Source: Lunularia cruciata
Taxonomy: Eukaryota; Streptophyta; Marchantiopsida; Lunulariales; Lunulariaceae
Direction of reading: 5' to 3'
NCBI GenBank assembly: GCA_948567375.1
Contig: OX419756.1
Location: forward strand, 54,884,333-54,948,332
Length of the DNA: 64,000 nucleotides
Shown here: one piece after another, positions 35,091-45,345 of the stretch
Layout of the letters: every line of letters starts with the position of its first letter
Numbering within the stretch: position 1 is the stretch's first letter
The notes under the pieces: model-generated
The model's input: only the letters and a program-made list of their open reading frames with translations
The model's database searches: none
Told to the model about the DNA's origin: nothing
Translations under genes and position numbers: made by a program

Positions 35091-35219
35091 TGCCAGGTTG
35101 GCATGCATAAGCCTTTCTGTGTATATTTGCAGAGACATTGGTGGTATCTCTCTTAGCGCATATAGGAGGAGTTATTGAGGTCACAGATCCAGAGAGTGAA
35201 GATATTGGTACAGTTCAGC

Positions 35220-36665
35220 GAGACATTCATTCATGATGATGTCTTAGTGATGGACTATCTTCGTACTGGTGTTGTGGGTGGCACAGTTGGGGCCAAGGAG
35301 AGAGACCGTGTTCTTCAGCGAGCCAGACGGTTCAGATTGGAGGGTAGACACCTTTTGCGTGTATGGGAGGATGGTAGAGTGCGAGTAGTACCACTTCCAT
35401 CACAGAGACCACAGTTGGTCCGTCATGCTCATGAGGAGCTAGGACATTTTGGAGTAAAGCGTACATATAGCTTACTCCAGAGTCATTATTGGTGGCGCGG
35501 TATGCAGACCGAGGTACAGCAGTTTGTTGCCAGATGTGTGGTTTGTGACCGAGTTAGAGCATCATTCAATGCTCCTACACCACAGTTGCACCCATTACCT
35601 ATCATGGGATTGGGTTACCGTTGGAGTTTGGACTTCGCCGGACCTTTACCGCTGACTGTGAGACATCATCGGTATGTTTTGGTGATGGTGGAGCACTTCT
35701 CCAAGTGGATTGAGTTGGTGGCACTTCCTGACAAGTCTAGTGAAGGGACAGCTTACTCGTTCCTGGATCGAGTTCTTAGTCATTTTGGTGCACCAGCTGA
35801 GGTTTTGACTGATCAGGGTACAGAGTTCTTGGGAGAGTTTCAGGTCTTGTGTGACAAGGCTTTGATTGATCATCGTACTACATCCCGAGATCACCCTGAG
35901 GCAGATGGCTTAGCAGAGAGAGTGGTTTAGACGGTGAAGAGAGGATTGCGAAAGTATGGTTTGCAGAGAGGCCACTTGGGAGATTGGGATCTCCAGTTAC
36001 CTTGGTTGGCCATGGGCTATCGGTTCAGCCGACAAGCCTCCTCAGCATCCTTCTCTCCATACTTTCTACTCCATGGACGAGATCCAGATTTACCTGCAGC
36101 TATTCGTCGAGATGCTACTGTAGTTTTGGACTTGGATGACCCCTATGTATGGATGAGCGCATGTTCTCAACGGGCAGAGATCTTTCGGAGAGTGATGCCG
36201 ATGGCCTTTGAGAACTTGGCGATTGCTCAGCATAGAGATACTTTACGCTATGCTACCATTCGAGGAGGAGGTTATAGACCCTCGATCCGTCGATTTCATC
36301 CAGGCGACTATGTATATCTACAGCAGACAACACCGACGACACTTGATGTTTCTACAGGCCGCACTATCTTGAGAGTGCGCGAGGTTTTGCCATCTGGAGT
36401 CCTTGTGTTAGAAGGACGTGATGGTGTTGTTTGGAAGGATCATGTGCGCAATTGTGCGCCATGCCACCTTCCAAACATTGATGGTACTATGGACCCAAGC
36501 TTGGCACTTGTACGTGCAGGCTTGAGGTGTATGTTATGTGGCTCTTCTGGTGGAGCTACTACTATGTTAGTGTGTGATAGCTGTTCGAGAGGATGGCATA
36601 TGGCATGTATGACTCCTCCCCTCATGGTGGTTCCTCAGGGACAGTGGTTATGTCCTAGATGTATT
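35220..36665 (+). pseudogene. Retrotransposon integrase with C-terminal PHD finger
   Basis: The integrase zinc-binding region (HEELGHFGVKRTYSLLQSHY, then CVVCDRV) is followed by the catalytic core (RWSLDFAGPLP, VLTDQGTEF, then a DHPEADGLAERV stretch), and then an SH3-like tail (FHPGDYVYLQQ, VWKDHVRNC). The last 50 or so residues form a PHD finger with full Cys4-His-Cys3 spacing (CMLC, CDSC, WHMAC, WLCPRC). Many Ty3/gypsy integrases end in a chromodomain that guides insertion to marked chromatin. Here a PHD finger, a domain that usually reads the histone H3 tail, takes that place. The element is interrupted and treated as a fossil. Confidence 0.9.
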
Positions 36666-36836
36666 TGACCTATAGCTAGTCATTCTTTATATGGTATAGA
36701 TTGCAGACAGGCGACTAACGATGGGGCTCCATAGCACCCGGCCTCCTGATCTTTGCCCATTAGAGGGTATACCATATACTTAGAGTAGATGGCTATCTGG
36801 AGTTAGAGGGACCTAACCGCCAGCTAGGGGGGCGAT

Positions 36837-37496
36837 TGTGGCACTTTAGAGTCTATGTATGACTTATGTGTGAGTTGTGCTTTTATAGTGTATGATGTTG
36901 ACAGCGATGTATGTTGTGTAGCGATGTATATACGCACGATAGCTGTCACGCCATTTGTAGTTCCGCATCTAGATGCTCGGACACTGGAGTTCCAGTGATG
37001 GTAGTTAGAGTTATTCTAGCTGTTTCTCAGGGACTACTTTCCGACGGTTAGATTTCGTGTTCGGGTACTGACTTCACGGTGGGGCCCACCGTCACTTTGC
37101 ACCGTTTGCACCGTCGAGTGTGCCGTCAGCGGGACCGTTAGGGTTTCAGGGCTAGCTCGAGTCCAGGGGGTATAGTTTCGAAGTGAGCTCCAGAGAGCTC
37201 ACTTCTCTGATGTTGAGCCTTCGAGTTCCTGGCTATGGTGGACAGAGGCCGGCGAGCGTCACCTGGATTCTCTATGCTTGAGTGGGTGTGGCTTGACTGT
37301 AATCAGTGCCCAGTTGTTGGCAGTTTATAGAGTGACAGATCAAGTACTGATCTGAGTTGAGTTGAGTTGAAAGTGTTAAGCAATCTGATTATTGTGGCAC
37401 TTTAGAGTCTATGTATGCTTATGTGTGAGTTGTGCTTTTATAGTGTATGATGTTGACAGCGATGTATGTTGTGTAGCGATGTATATACGCACGACA
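36837..37496 (+). repeat. 3' LTR region in A-B-A' order
   Basis: Segment A (about 36837-36942, starting tgtggcacttta) follows the purine tract. Segment B (36944-37391) equals the 5' segment. Segment A' (37392-37496, ending cgcacgaca) repeats A almost exactly. An LTR defined by the purine tract would be A+B, so A' would be the start of a second LTR joined to the end of the first. Confidence 0.8.
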
Positions 37497-37500
37497 CTGA

Positions 37501-40380
37501 ACTAGGTCAAATTAATACCGCATCCTAAAAGGATAGGATACCCTATAAAATCTACAAGTAATCAACCTCATATTCGTCGTTGATAACTTCTATCTTTTGG
37601 CTTAGATAAGTACTTCTTACCTTTATTATATTCTTCTCCCACATTTGGAAGACCCTTCAAGGTGTATTTCAGATGTGACCCCTTCAGAAGGCTAAGTGCT
37701 AATAATTGTTGTTGGAGTCAGTTGACCACTTGGTCTACTTCATCTTGTATCTCCTTTGTCTCTAACACTAGCTTCCTTTTAAGGGACTAACTTACGGTGT
37801 AGTTATTCTCTTTAAATTTGTTGTGTAATTACTCTGACTTATTGGTGAATGTTACATCCATAACGTACTTACCTATTAGTTTTGCATACACCCCCGAGCA
37901 AAAACAAGGACTAATTGTGCGGATATACTTAAGTAGGCTTGAAATAACTCATTCAGAAATTTCAGATGTACGCTTGTCAAATAAACACTATATGTCATTG
38001 CGTTAGAAATGCATAGGTAAAGTTTGCATCTAATTTTTTATTTATATATTTTTTATTTTTTATTTTTTATTTCAACTATCAAAAGAGATAACATCAAGAA
38101 AAAGATTCACATTTTATTTTTATTTGACTATACGGAGCAATGTTTATGTAAATATTGTTTGGATTTAACTATATTCACATTTCTCTTGAGATTTGAATTT
38201 TTCTCGACTAAAGGAACTGCTTAATATTAGGGGTTTTAACGTAAGAAAATATATTATCGTCACAAGAATGTCAATGATTACAAAAATCAACCTATGTTTG
38301 GACTATTATGAAACTCTACAAAAACATTAAATGCAGAATTGAATGACTATATACATGTATTTATGGAATTGGGACCAAGTACTCAACAAAGAAATACCAG
38401 GATTGATATGTATAAACCCAATTTCATAATAATTAACGAGAGAGTTTATAGAAGAATGGACCAAGTATTTCTTTTTAAATTTATGGGAATAAACTCAGTT
38501 TGATAAGATTCACAATGGCACCTCCTCACACACCCTTTATTTAATCTTTGATAAGAAAATTTTGAAATTCGTACCCGGTAAATGGAAACCCTACTGTCTT
38601 TAAAGAAACATCTTTGTGTAACCTGATAATACGTACTACTGTTTTATTATTATGGAGTTTCGTTCCACGCAAAGTAAAACCCAATAGTTCTCAACAGAAC
38701 AATAACATCTTGTGTAATGGTTTCACGTTTTGAGCCAATCGATCACTTCATAGAGATCGATATACTTTCTTCAAATCCAGAATTTGAAAGTACAAAAAAA
38801 TGAACTACTACTTATGGTGTGGATCGTAGAAACTCGTCCATCTAATCATAAAACTGCCAAGCACAACCTTTCACCATGCTCTCTCGCTGAAATAGATTCC
38901 TCACGTTTACCTTGTGCTTGGATTTCGTTTCAATCCAACAACGACAGAGTTTTGCTAATCCACTTTGCCGACTCAAAATTTGCTAATCAAATTGCTTATC
39001 AAACTGCCGGCTCCCATGTCGAAACAATAGATTCCCATATTTAGTATCTATCATTCGTTATATACTGTAGAACTGAAATAAGCGCTTTTTTTTGCAGATT
39101 AACCATCTCTATTACCTTTTCTTAATGGTTCTTGATGCATCAATAGTAAAGAGACAATGTGACTTGCATAGTTCAGATTTCATAGTAAGTAGAGGATGCA
39201 ACTTACATAGTTCAGATTTCATAGATATGATAGTAAGATAAAATTTTCGCCTCTATACTATTGAAACTTAGCGCCATTTTATCTCTTGTGTTTTACCCTA
39301 TACTATTTTACTCTGAGATAGGTTAGTTTATTTTAAATTAATAAGTAATAGTTTTATGTAATAAAAATTAATATTTATAAAAATATATTCAATTTTAAAT
39401 TTCTGAAAATCAATTTCCCTAGCTTAAGATGTTATTTTTTTCTTTTTTGGGTTGTTAGTTATTCACATGTATTTGCTTTTCTTATTTCAATGAATTTAAT
39501 TTTGAAAAATAAATTATTTTATTATTATTTTATTTGGTTTAGTACAGTGAAATTATAAACTCAATTCGGGGATTAACTTTGTGTGATCCATCGCTCAAGA
39601 GATTATCTATACAATTTTGTTAGAGAATTTGAATAGAAAAACTATAAAAATATTTTTTAATATTCATATATATATATATATATATATATGAATCTCAAAA
39701 TTTTTAAGTATTTTTAAACATCTCTAACGTTTTATTAGAGAAAGAGTTTGAATTCACTTATTATAGAATTTATTATATTATGTAAAAGAATGCTTCAGTC
39801 TATCCATAAATAAATTATGATGATTATAATTATATGAATAATTATATATTTATTTAGAGATTAATTTGTAAAATCACAAAAATTGTGACATGTATATAAT
39901 TTTATAATTTATTTTACTTCATGAAATAATATATCAATAATTTTATTGAAACTTTTCAGTATTATATTAAATTCGAAATAATTTTCTTAATTTTTTTATA
40001 AATTTTAATTACTCAATTATATATTAATTCATTATTTCGTTCAAGTTTATCAAAATATGCAATATGAGTCTGTTACTTTCCATGTTGGCCAGGACCCGGA
40101 CTGCTTGTAAATTCATTTTCATAACTTAGTAAAAGCACCTTTCAGCAGTTTCCTGGCTCCAAAGGGCATGAGACTTGAGTGCAGGCCCGTAGGGCCTAAA
40201 TTTTACATTTCGGTTGGATACATTTTTGCTTTAGTTAGTTGATCCAGTCGTTGTGAAATTTATACAAACAATTTCTATATTTATGCAAATTTACTATTAT
40301 TATTATTTATATGGTCCAATATGTTTAGTAAGAAATAATCTATCAGATTATATATCATATTATTAAAAAATTGCTCGGCT
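37501..40380. other. Very AT-rich non-coding interval
   Basis: No gene is supported. A+T is extreme from about 39300 to 40070. A self-complementary (AT)n tract at about 39662-39692 is flanked by attcat and atgaat. Such DNA unwinds easily and may serve as a matrix-attachment-like region, though that is inference. The frames seen here are short and without motifs. Confidence 0.45.
39662..39692. repeat. (AT)n microsatellite with palindromic flanks
   Basis: An uninterrupted run of alternating A and T is bounded by ttcat on the left and atgaa on the right, making the whole tract a perfect palindrome. Confidence 0.8.
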
Positions 40381-40703
40381 GAAAATCCGCAGTACCTTTT
40401 GTCTTGGCCACTTTCTAACAAACCGCTACTTTACTGCATCTGGATCCGGGATGCATGCGACACACGCTTTAGCTGTGAGTGTTTCAGACACCATGCAAGT
40501 TGATTCGACTTCATGACTCAGCTGAGGGTGCTTGTAAAACGAAGTTGAGAGTGATTTTGCGGGTCAAATACCGCTGTTCCATGTATGATTAAGATGATTC
40601 TCGTTGGAAGCGTGCGTTGCAAGTATCTGAAACTAGTGAATCCAACCGAAAGTGGTCATGGTTCAAAGCGCTCTGATTTCATTAAGGAAACATGAAGACC
40701 AGG

Positions 40704-40955
40704 TTACTTCTTTCTTACGATAAGGTCAGGCAGACCAATACTTGCGCTGCAGAAAGAGAGCCCGTATATAGGTGCTCCATACCCACCTCTCACCAGAGGG
40801 GTTGGCTTCCTTCTATCCTGAATTATGATGACAGCCCCTTCTATAGGTGAACCTTCTAGCCACTGCCAGTATGTACGAGAGCCTGCTCCAGTTTGTACTG
40901 GAGCTGCTGGCTGCAGCCGCTCAAGTGTAACAAGTAGCTTGCCTCCTGAAGATGT
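40704..40955 (-). CDS. Last exon of an unrecognised gene (84 codons including stop)
   Basis: On the minus strand an AG acceptor at 40956 opens an 84-codon exon that ends at TAA, 40706-40704. It reads as a well-formed, non-repetitive protein: GGKLLVTLERLQPAAPVQTG, RTYWQWLEGSPIEGAVIIIQ, then PLVRGGYGAPIYGLSFCSAS and a short basic end. I do not recognise the family. Possible earlier exons on the same strand are one containing GVQIAVPGRRNTIVTSAKCC (about 41040-41186), one containing EVYLDQYPDEQKINITTGAS (about 41400-41520) and a start at ATG 42377 (MGWAGYRTKRGALYLPVQSF), whose basic, Ser/Thr-containing N terminus looks like a plastid transit peptide. The joins between these could not be fixed. 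The gene would lie directly downstream of the thymidine kinase in tandem. Confidence 0.5.
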   Translation of the reverse strand, partial: TSSGGKLLVTLERLQPAAPVQTGAGSRTYWQWLEGSPIEGAVIIIQDRRKPTPLVRGGYGAPIYGLSFCSASIGLPDLIVRKK

Positions 40956-42377
40956 CTTGATGCAAAGTATGAAATGGCATCGGAATGCAACAGCTCACTA
41001 GTACCAGAAGAGACTGTAGTTTACAATATAAAACAGTTTTTCCGGAAGCTAAAACCCTCATCTGATATCTGTTTTGTTTGGCGAATCCTCTCTGCATCCC
41101 TGTGCTTGTATACTAAACGATCCGCACAGAAACAGCATTTTGCACTAGTAACTATGGTATTCCTTCGACCTGGAACAGCAATCTGCACTCCTAAATATTA
41201 TCTAGGATATAATTATATGTCATTCTTTAAGTGAGTTGATAAACAGGATACATGAGTTGGCCTGAAGAACTTCAGTAGTCGGTTAGATACAAAAGGCTTT
41301 CTGTCTTATCGAGTCCGCACGAAGATGAAGGTGACCAATTTGCAACATAGGAAACGCAAAGTTTCCTGTTCGAGAGATTCTTTTAGGGTGAATCGAGCTT
41401 ATAATGCAAAATGGCACTAGCCCCCGTAGTGATGTTAATCTTTTGTTCGTCAGGATATTGATCCAGATAGACTTCCTTTCCTGATGATTCAGTTTGACCC
41501 GGCTGTTTCTGTGCAGCACTGAGCAATAAAATTTGGTGTAACCTAGTCCCCCTTTTGAGGATCAAGATCCTAAACTCCCATAAAAGATATCCAGTACAGA
41601 TGCAGAATAACAGAAGTTCCAAGGAGGTAATCTCTATACTTTAGGGCCAAGATCTCCTCCTCCTCCTCCGGGTCAAGTTTAAATGCATTTCACTTCTTTA
41701 TAATTAAAATCTTCCCACCTCAAGATTGTGTAGGATCAAGACATTTGCTATGCATCAGAACCTGGTCGTGAAACAAGAAGGAAACTGAAGTTGCACAATT
41801 GTCAACCGATGTACAACCAAATATTCAAAAATCAGTGGTGTATACATTGGAAACAAGATTACTGACCAAAAGTCTGGAGTAAACCAACAAACCAGTAGAT
41901 TCTGCTTAGAGAAAAGGACTCAAACCTCAACTTAGGAAGAAGGTGATGAGTGGCGCACAAAGCTAACAGGATTCAATCATCAGAAAGTAAGAACCATAAA
42001 TATAGCAGATTCAAAGGGCATTGGCTTTCCAAATAAGCTCGTATTATGACTGACGCTTACTTGGAACTGTACCTATTTGATCAGCTTTTTAAGTTCTATT
42101 TCAATCAGCCATCATTCAATGTATCCTAAATAATGGGAGGGAATAGGTCTTACCTGTGTAAAGGTACCCATGTTCCCCGGCAACGTTTCCAGTTGATTTG
42201 GTACTCGATATGCTAAGTTATCCAGTGCTTAAAAATCATTGATGTTGCTTTAGTTGGCTGACCACATCTTAGTCTACGTCCAAAATTCCTGTCAGCTCTG
42301 GTCTTCGGCGTGACTTGGAAGCTTTGAACGGGAAGATACAACGCACCTCTCTTCGTCCTGTATCCGGCCCAACCCAT
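40956..42377 (-). other. Probable upstream exons and introns of the unrecognised gene
   Basis: Several open minus-strand stretches with splice-like borders lie here (see the last-exon entry), but no join could be shown to keep frame. The region is treated as the likely body of one gene running from about 42377 to 40704. Confidence 0.3.
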
Positions 42378-42594
42378 ATGTAACAAAGACTTGAAGAACA
42401 AATTCCATGGTGCAATTCAAGCTTGCAGACCAAGAGTACTCGTCTCCCCGAACAGTCCTTTATCGTGTGCAGTGCTACACTCTGGGCATGTTGGTGGAGT
42501 TACGCGAAACTGGGCGGAGGCTACAGTGCTAATACTGGACGAAATAGGGTAAAAGACAATGCTTCGACTTGAATGCAAAGTGAAGAGTCCTCTG

Positions 42595-44208
42595 TTATTG
42601 AACAGCTTGATGGGCCTCCAAAACTGTGACCGCTGAACCTACAACCATTTGGCCCCCCACAAAATGTTGTCTGCAAACCGGCATATATACATCCGCTCCA
42701 CCTATAATTTCTGTTTTGATATCCAACGTTTTCCGGAAGCTAAAAATCGCAGGTCTTCCACAAATTTCACACCGGGATGACAACTTTACAACACTGTCAG
42801 CAACACGAACCAAGTCTACTGTCGACCCAAACTTGCGTCTGTGGGAAGTACACCAATAGAACAGAACCTCATTAGTATAAATAACATAGGAAAAAACCAA
42901 AAGAGAACTGATGGTGCTTACTAATGACAAGGAGAAAAGTTGAATAACGAATGAAAGTCCCGTGCAGACAAGAGTTTAACTAGGATGGCCCGGTGATGGT
43001 GCTCTTTCAGACGTCGTACTTGGATACAGAAACAAATGCCAAATGGACGAGTATTACCGTAGAAAGTCTCCATCTAGGCCCGCGGCAATCACAGTCTTGC
43101 CCTCGTAATCGGCCGCATTCAGGCAGAATTCGTAAAGATCTGTGAAAAACTGTGCTTCATCGATCCCTATGACATCAAACTGCTCCAAGAGTCCCACAAC
43201 ATATATGATCAAACGTGATGGTAAAGTAAGGCAATTAAAACAAGGTTCAATAGATGTCTTAAGTAGAGAAATAATTTGGGTAACGCAATGCCAGAAAGTT
43301 CAAGAATGAAGAACAGTACCTTCAGTCTCTGACTGAGTGCATACATGCTCTATCACTCGTCACATTAGAAAACTAACGTAATTCGTGACAAAAAATGAAG
43401 AAGTTAAGTACAATTTGATTTAAGTTAAGCAATATGGTACCTCTTTGTAAAGCCTCTCTCCAACTTGGGCTTTGAACGTTGCCAAATCAGGGACGGCAAA
43501 ACATGGCATTTGAAGCCCATCGTGTGTAACGACTGCAGACAAACCATACCTCGAGTCTTTGTCAGACTTCACCAGCGCCACTCTCCTGCGAACCTTAACA
43601 AGGTGAACTGAGGCGATGGCATTGACATTTCCGCGCCAATTGTAGATACAACGCTCTCAAACAAAGATGAATCACTTAAACTGATCTCACCTGCCCGCAC
43701 TAGCTTCCTCTCGAGCTCGTTTCAAGAGAGCTGTGCTTTTGCCAGCAAACATAGGTCCAAGAATCAAGTGAATGCTCCCATGGCTGTCATGATAAGGCTC
43801 AGCTTCAACAGCGGCCGGGACTTCGCCAACGTCATTCGCCAACAAACTCAATCCATCGCTCTCGGTACATTTCTTCTCCTTCATACCTCTTGAAGCTCTC
43901 TTTCTACCACTCTTACTACTCAAAAACCTCAACTGTGGGCAACGAACCCAACTTGCTGAAGAATTGGCACCATTTGCCAAACAACCTTGATTATTCTCCT
44001 CTAAGCTTCTTCCCGTTCTACTCTCCAACCGTGGAACAAAAACACTCAATGATTTTGTACTGCTGCTGCTCCTGATTCTCAGCTGAAGAATCCTGGTAAC
44101 CAATTCGGTTGAAGCAGAACGCACTCCTAGTCGTCCTGTCTTGACATAAAACAGACCAGACACCCCTGGAACCCACATAGTCCTGGCGAAGGCTGAGGAT
44201 GTCCCCAT
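42595..44208 (-). CDS. Thymidine kinase, TK1 type, with organelle-targeting leader; four exons
   Basis: Exons on the minus strand: 44208-43691, 43585-43441, 43179-43058 and 42838-42595. The joins keep frame with GT/AG sites and give 342 residues. The enzyme transfers phosphate from ATP to thymidine in the dTTP salvage pathway. Visible parts are the P-loop GPMFAGKST (residues 151-159), then [20 protein letters not shown], the DEAQFF motif (228-233) with the likely catalytic Glu229, and a structural zinc site formed by CEIC (285-288) and CRQH (317-320), then the lasso-type C terminus. About 140 residues precede the kinase core. The first 60 are rich in Ser, Arg and hydrophobic residues with no acidic cluster, as in plastid or mitochondrial transit peptides, which plant TK1 proteins can carry. 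ATG at 44208 is used; the codon before it is GTG. All key residues look intact. Confidence 0.93.
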
Positions 44209-44640
44209 CACAAAAGCCTTTTACGACTAAAGTCGAAAACGTACGTACTGTACTCTTCAGTCTCTCAGTAACTCAGTTCGTGGCTATCTCGCAAACACTT
44301 ACTTACCAAGGCTGCCGAAGAGCAGCAGTAGCAGGAGAACCCCTTCAATAAACGAACAGTACAAGTCAAAATTCGATCACGAATATGGCTTCTTCTGACT
44401 CCTCGAGGGTCGTGCATCTACCAGGCTGTGAAGAAATACAGCACAAGCGCTTTACCTTATCTCAAAGAAACCTTTCAGCAAAAGTACATTCTCTAGCTCC
44501 TAATACGATTACAGGGAGAATTCCCAGTCAGAAATCGGAACCCACAAACACAGTGCCCCCCCACCCCAACTCACTCTGCCCCTCCACCAAATCACCGACC
44601 ATCTCCTCGGCTATCTACTGATACCTCAGCCAAAAAGGCC
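44209..44640. promoter_or_regulatory. Upstream region of the thymidine kinase gene
   Basis: Likely promoter and 5' leader of the minus-strand thymidine kinase. A small palindrome, cgactaaagtcg, sits at about 44225-44236. The plus-strand frame at 44385-44621 shows no domain. Confidence 0.35.
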
Positions 44641-44762
44641 CCGACCTGCTTGCTGCGGATGATGCTGAGATCAAAATTTGTGATTCAACTTTATCATTCT
44701 ATTCCTTCCCCCATTTCTTTGCATCAGGCCCCATTGCATGGAGGCGGAAGACCTTCTTGCTA

Positions 44763-44798
44763 GTCACCGTCACCGTCATGGTCACCGTCATGGTCTAA
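44763..44798. repeat. Short GTCACC/GTCATG tandem tract
   Basis: The 6-bp units gtcacc and gtcatg alternate about six times. Confidence 0.75.
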
Positions 44799-44837
44799 GG
44801 GACCACTGCCCACTATATTTTCTTTTTTTGGTGCTAT

Positions 44838-45058
44838 AAGATTTCACAATATTTTCTGGAAAATAGTGGCTGTAGATTTTCCTTCCAAAACGTTCAAATC
44901 CTTAAAGGCGTATTTTATGATTCAAAAAAAGCTACATTCATTTGTTGTGATAATACTTCACAATATTTTCTGGAAAGTAATTGGCTGCAGATTTCTCTCA
45001 AAAAACCTTCAAATCCTTAGAGGCATATTTTTTGATTTAAAAAAAAGCTACATACCTA
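44838..45058. repeat. 114-bp tandem duplication
   Basis: The phrase cacaatattttctgga occurs at 44845 and 44959. Each copy continues through ttcaaatcctta and aaaaaaagctacat. The copies differ at several positions, so the duplication is not recent. Confidence 0.8.
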
Positions 45059-45109
45059 TAAATTCTGTAGATATAGCTTTGAATCATTGAAAGACAACAC
45101 AAGGCGACC

Positions 45110-45345
45110 ACGGAGGAAAGACGAAGGATGGGAAGACCATCAAGCCGTACAAGGGAGAGACAAAAGGGCATAAACAAGCCTGCTTATAGTAGGCGGGTAG
45201 GGTTTCTGGCGCCTAAATATACTAGAGTAATTCTTGTGATGCGCCTAAATTAAGGCCCTTGCACACTATGGCAAAACCCCACTTATGATAGATGGGTAGG
45301 GTTTCTGGCTCCTAAATGACCTAAAGTACTTCTTTGTGAGTTTCT
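45110..45345. repeat. Dispersed repeat fragment plus imperfect duplication
   Basis: Begins with the gatgggaagacc and cgtacaagggagagacaaa motif shared with 25417. Two copies of a unit with gggtagggtttctgg and cctaaat then follow, at about 45195-45220 and 45293-45320. Confidence 0.5.

Larger units (their letters stand above)
27654..37496 (+). mobile_element. Ty3/gypsy LTR retrotransposon carrying a cytosine-5 DNA methyltransferase and a PHD finger
   Basis: A 9.8-kb element with LTR segments at both ends. In order it holds a leader of about 1.2 kb, gag with two zinc knuckles, aspartic protease, a cytosine-5 methyltransferase domain, reverse transcriptase with RNase H, integrase and a C-terminal PHD finger. 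The protease-RT-RNase H-integrase order is that of Ty3/gypsy. A purine tract (aggggggcga) lies just before the segment starting tgtggcac at 36837. The shared LTR segment differs at about two places in 449 bp, so the insertion is very young. The coding region has about four interruptions, some of which could be family-typical read-through; otherwise it is close to complete. It is clearly GC-richer than its flanks. The LTR order is unusual (see the LTR entries). Confidence 0.92.
27650..37500. other. Putative 4-bp target-site duplication (ctga) around the retrotransposon
   Basis: The four bases ctga lie at 27650-27653, directly before the element's outer TG, and again at 37497-37500, directly after its outer CA. 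Ty3/gypsy elements usually duplicate 4-5 bp on insertion. A 4-bp match could arise by chance, so this supports the outer boundaries without proving them. Confidence 0.5.

Noticed and set aside
44385-44621. 78-codon plus-strand frame beside the thymidine kinase
   Set aside because: No recognisable domain and no splice context; lies in the likely promoter of the minus-strand gene.
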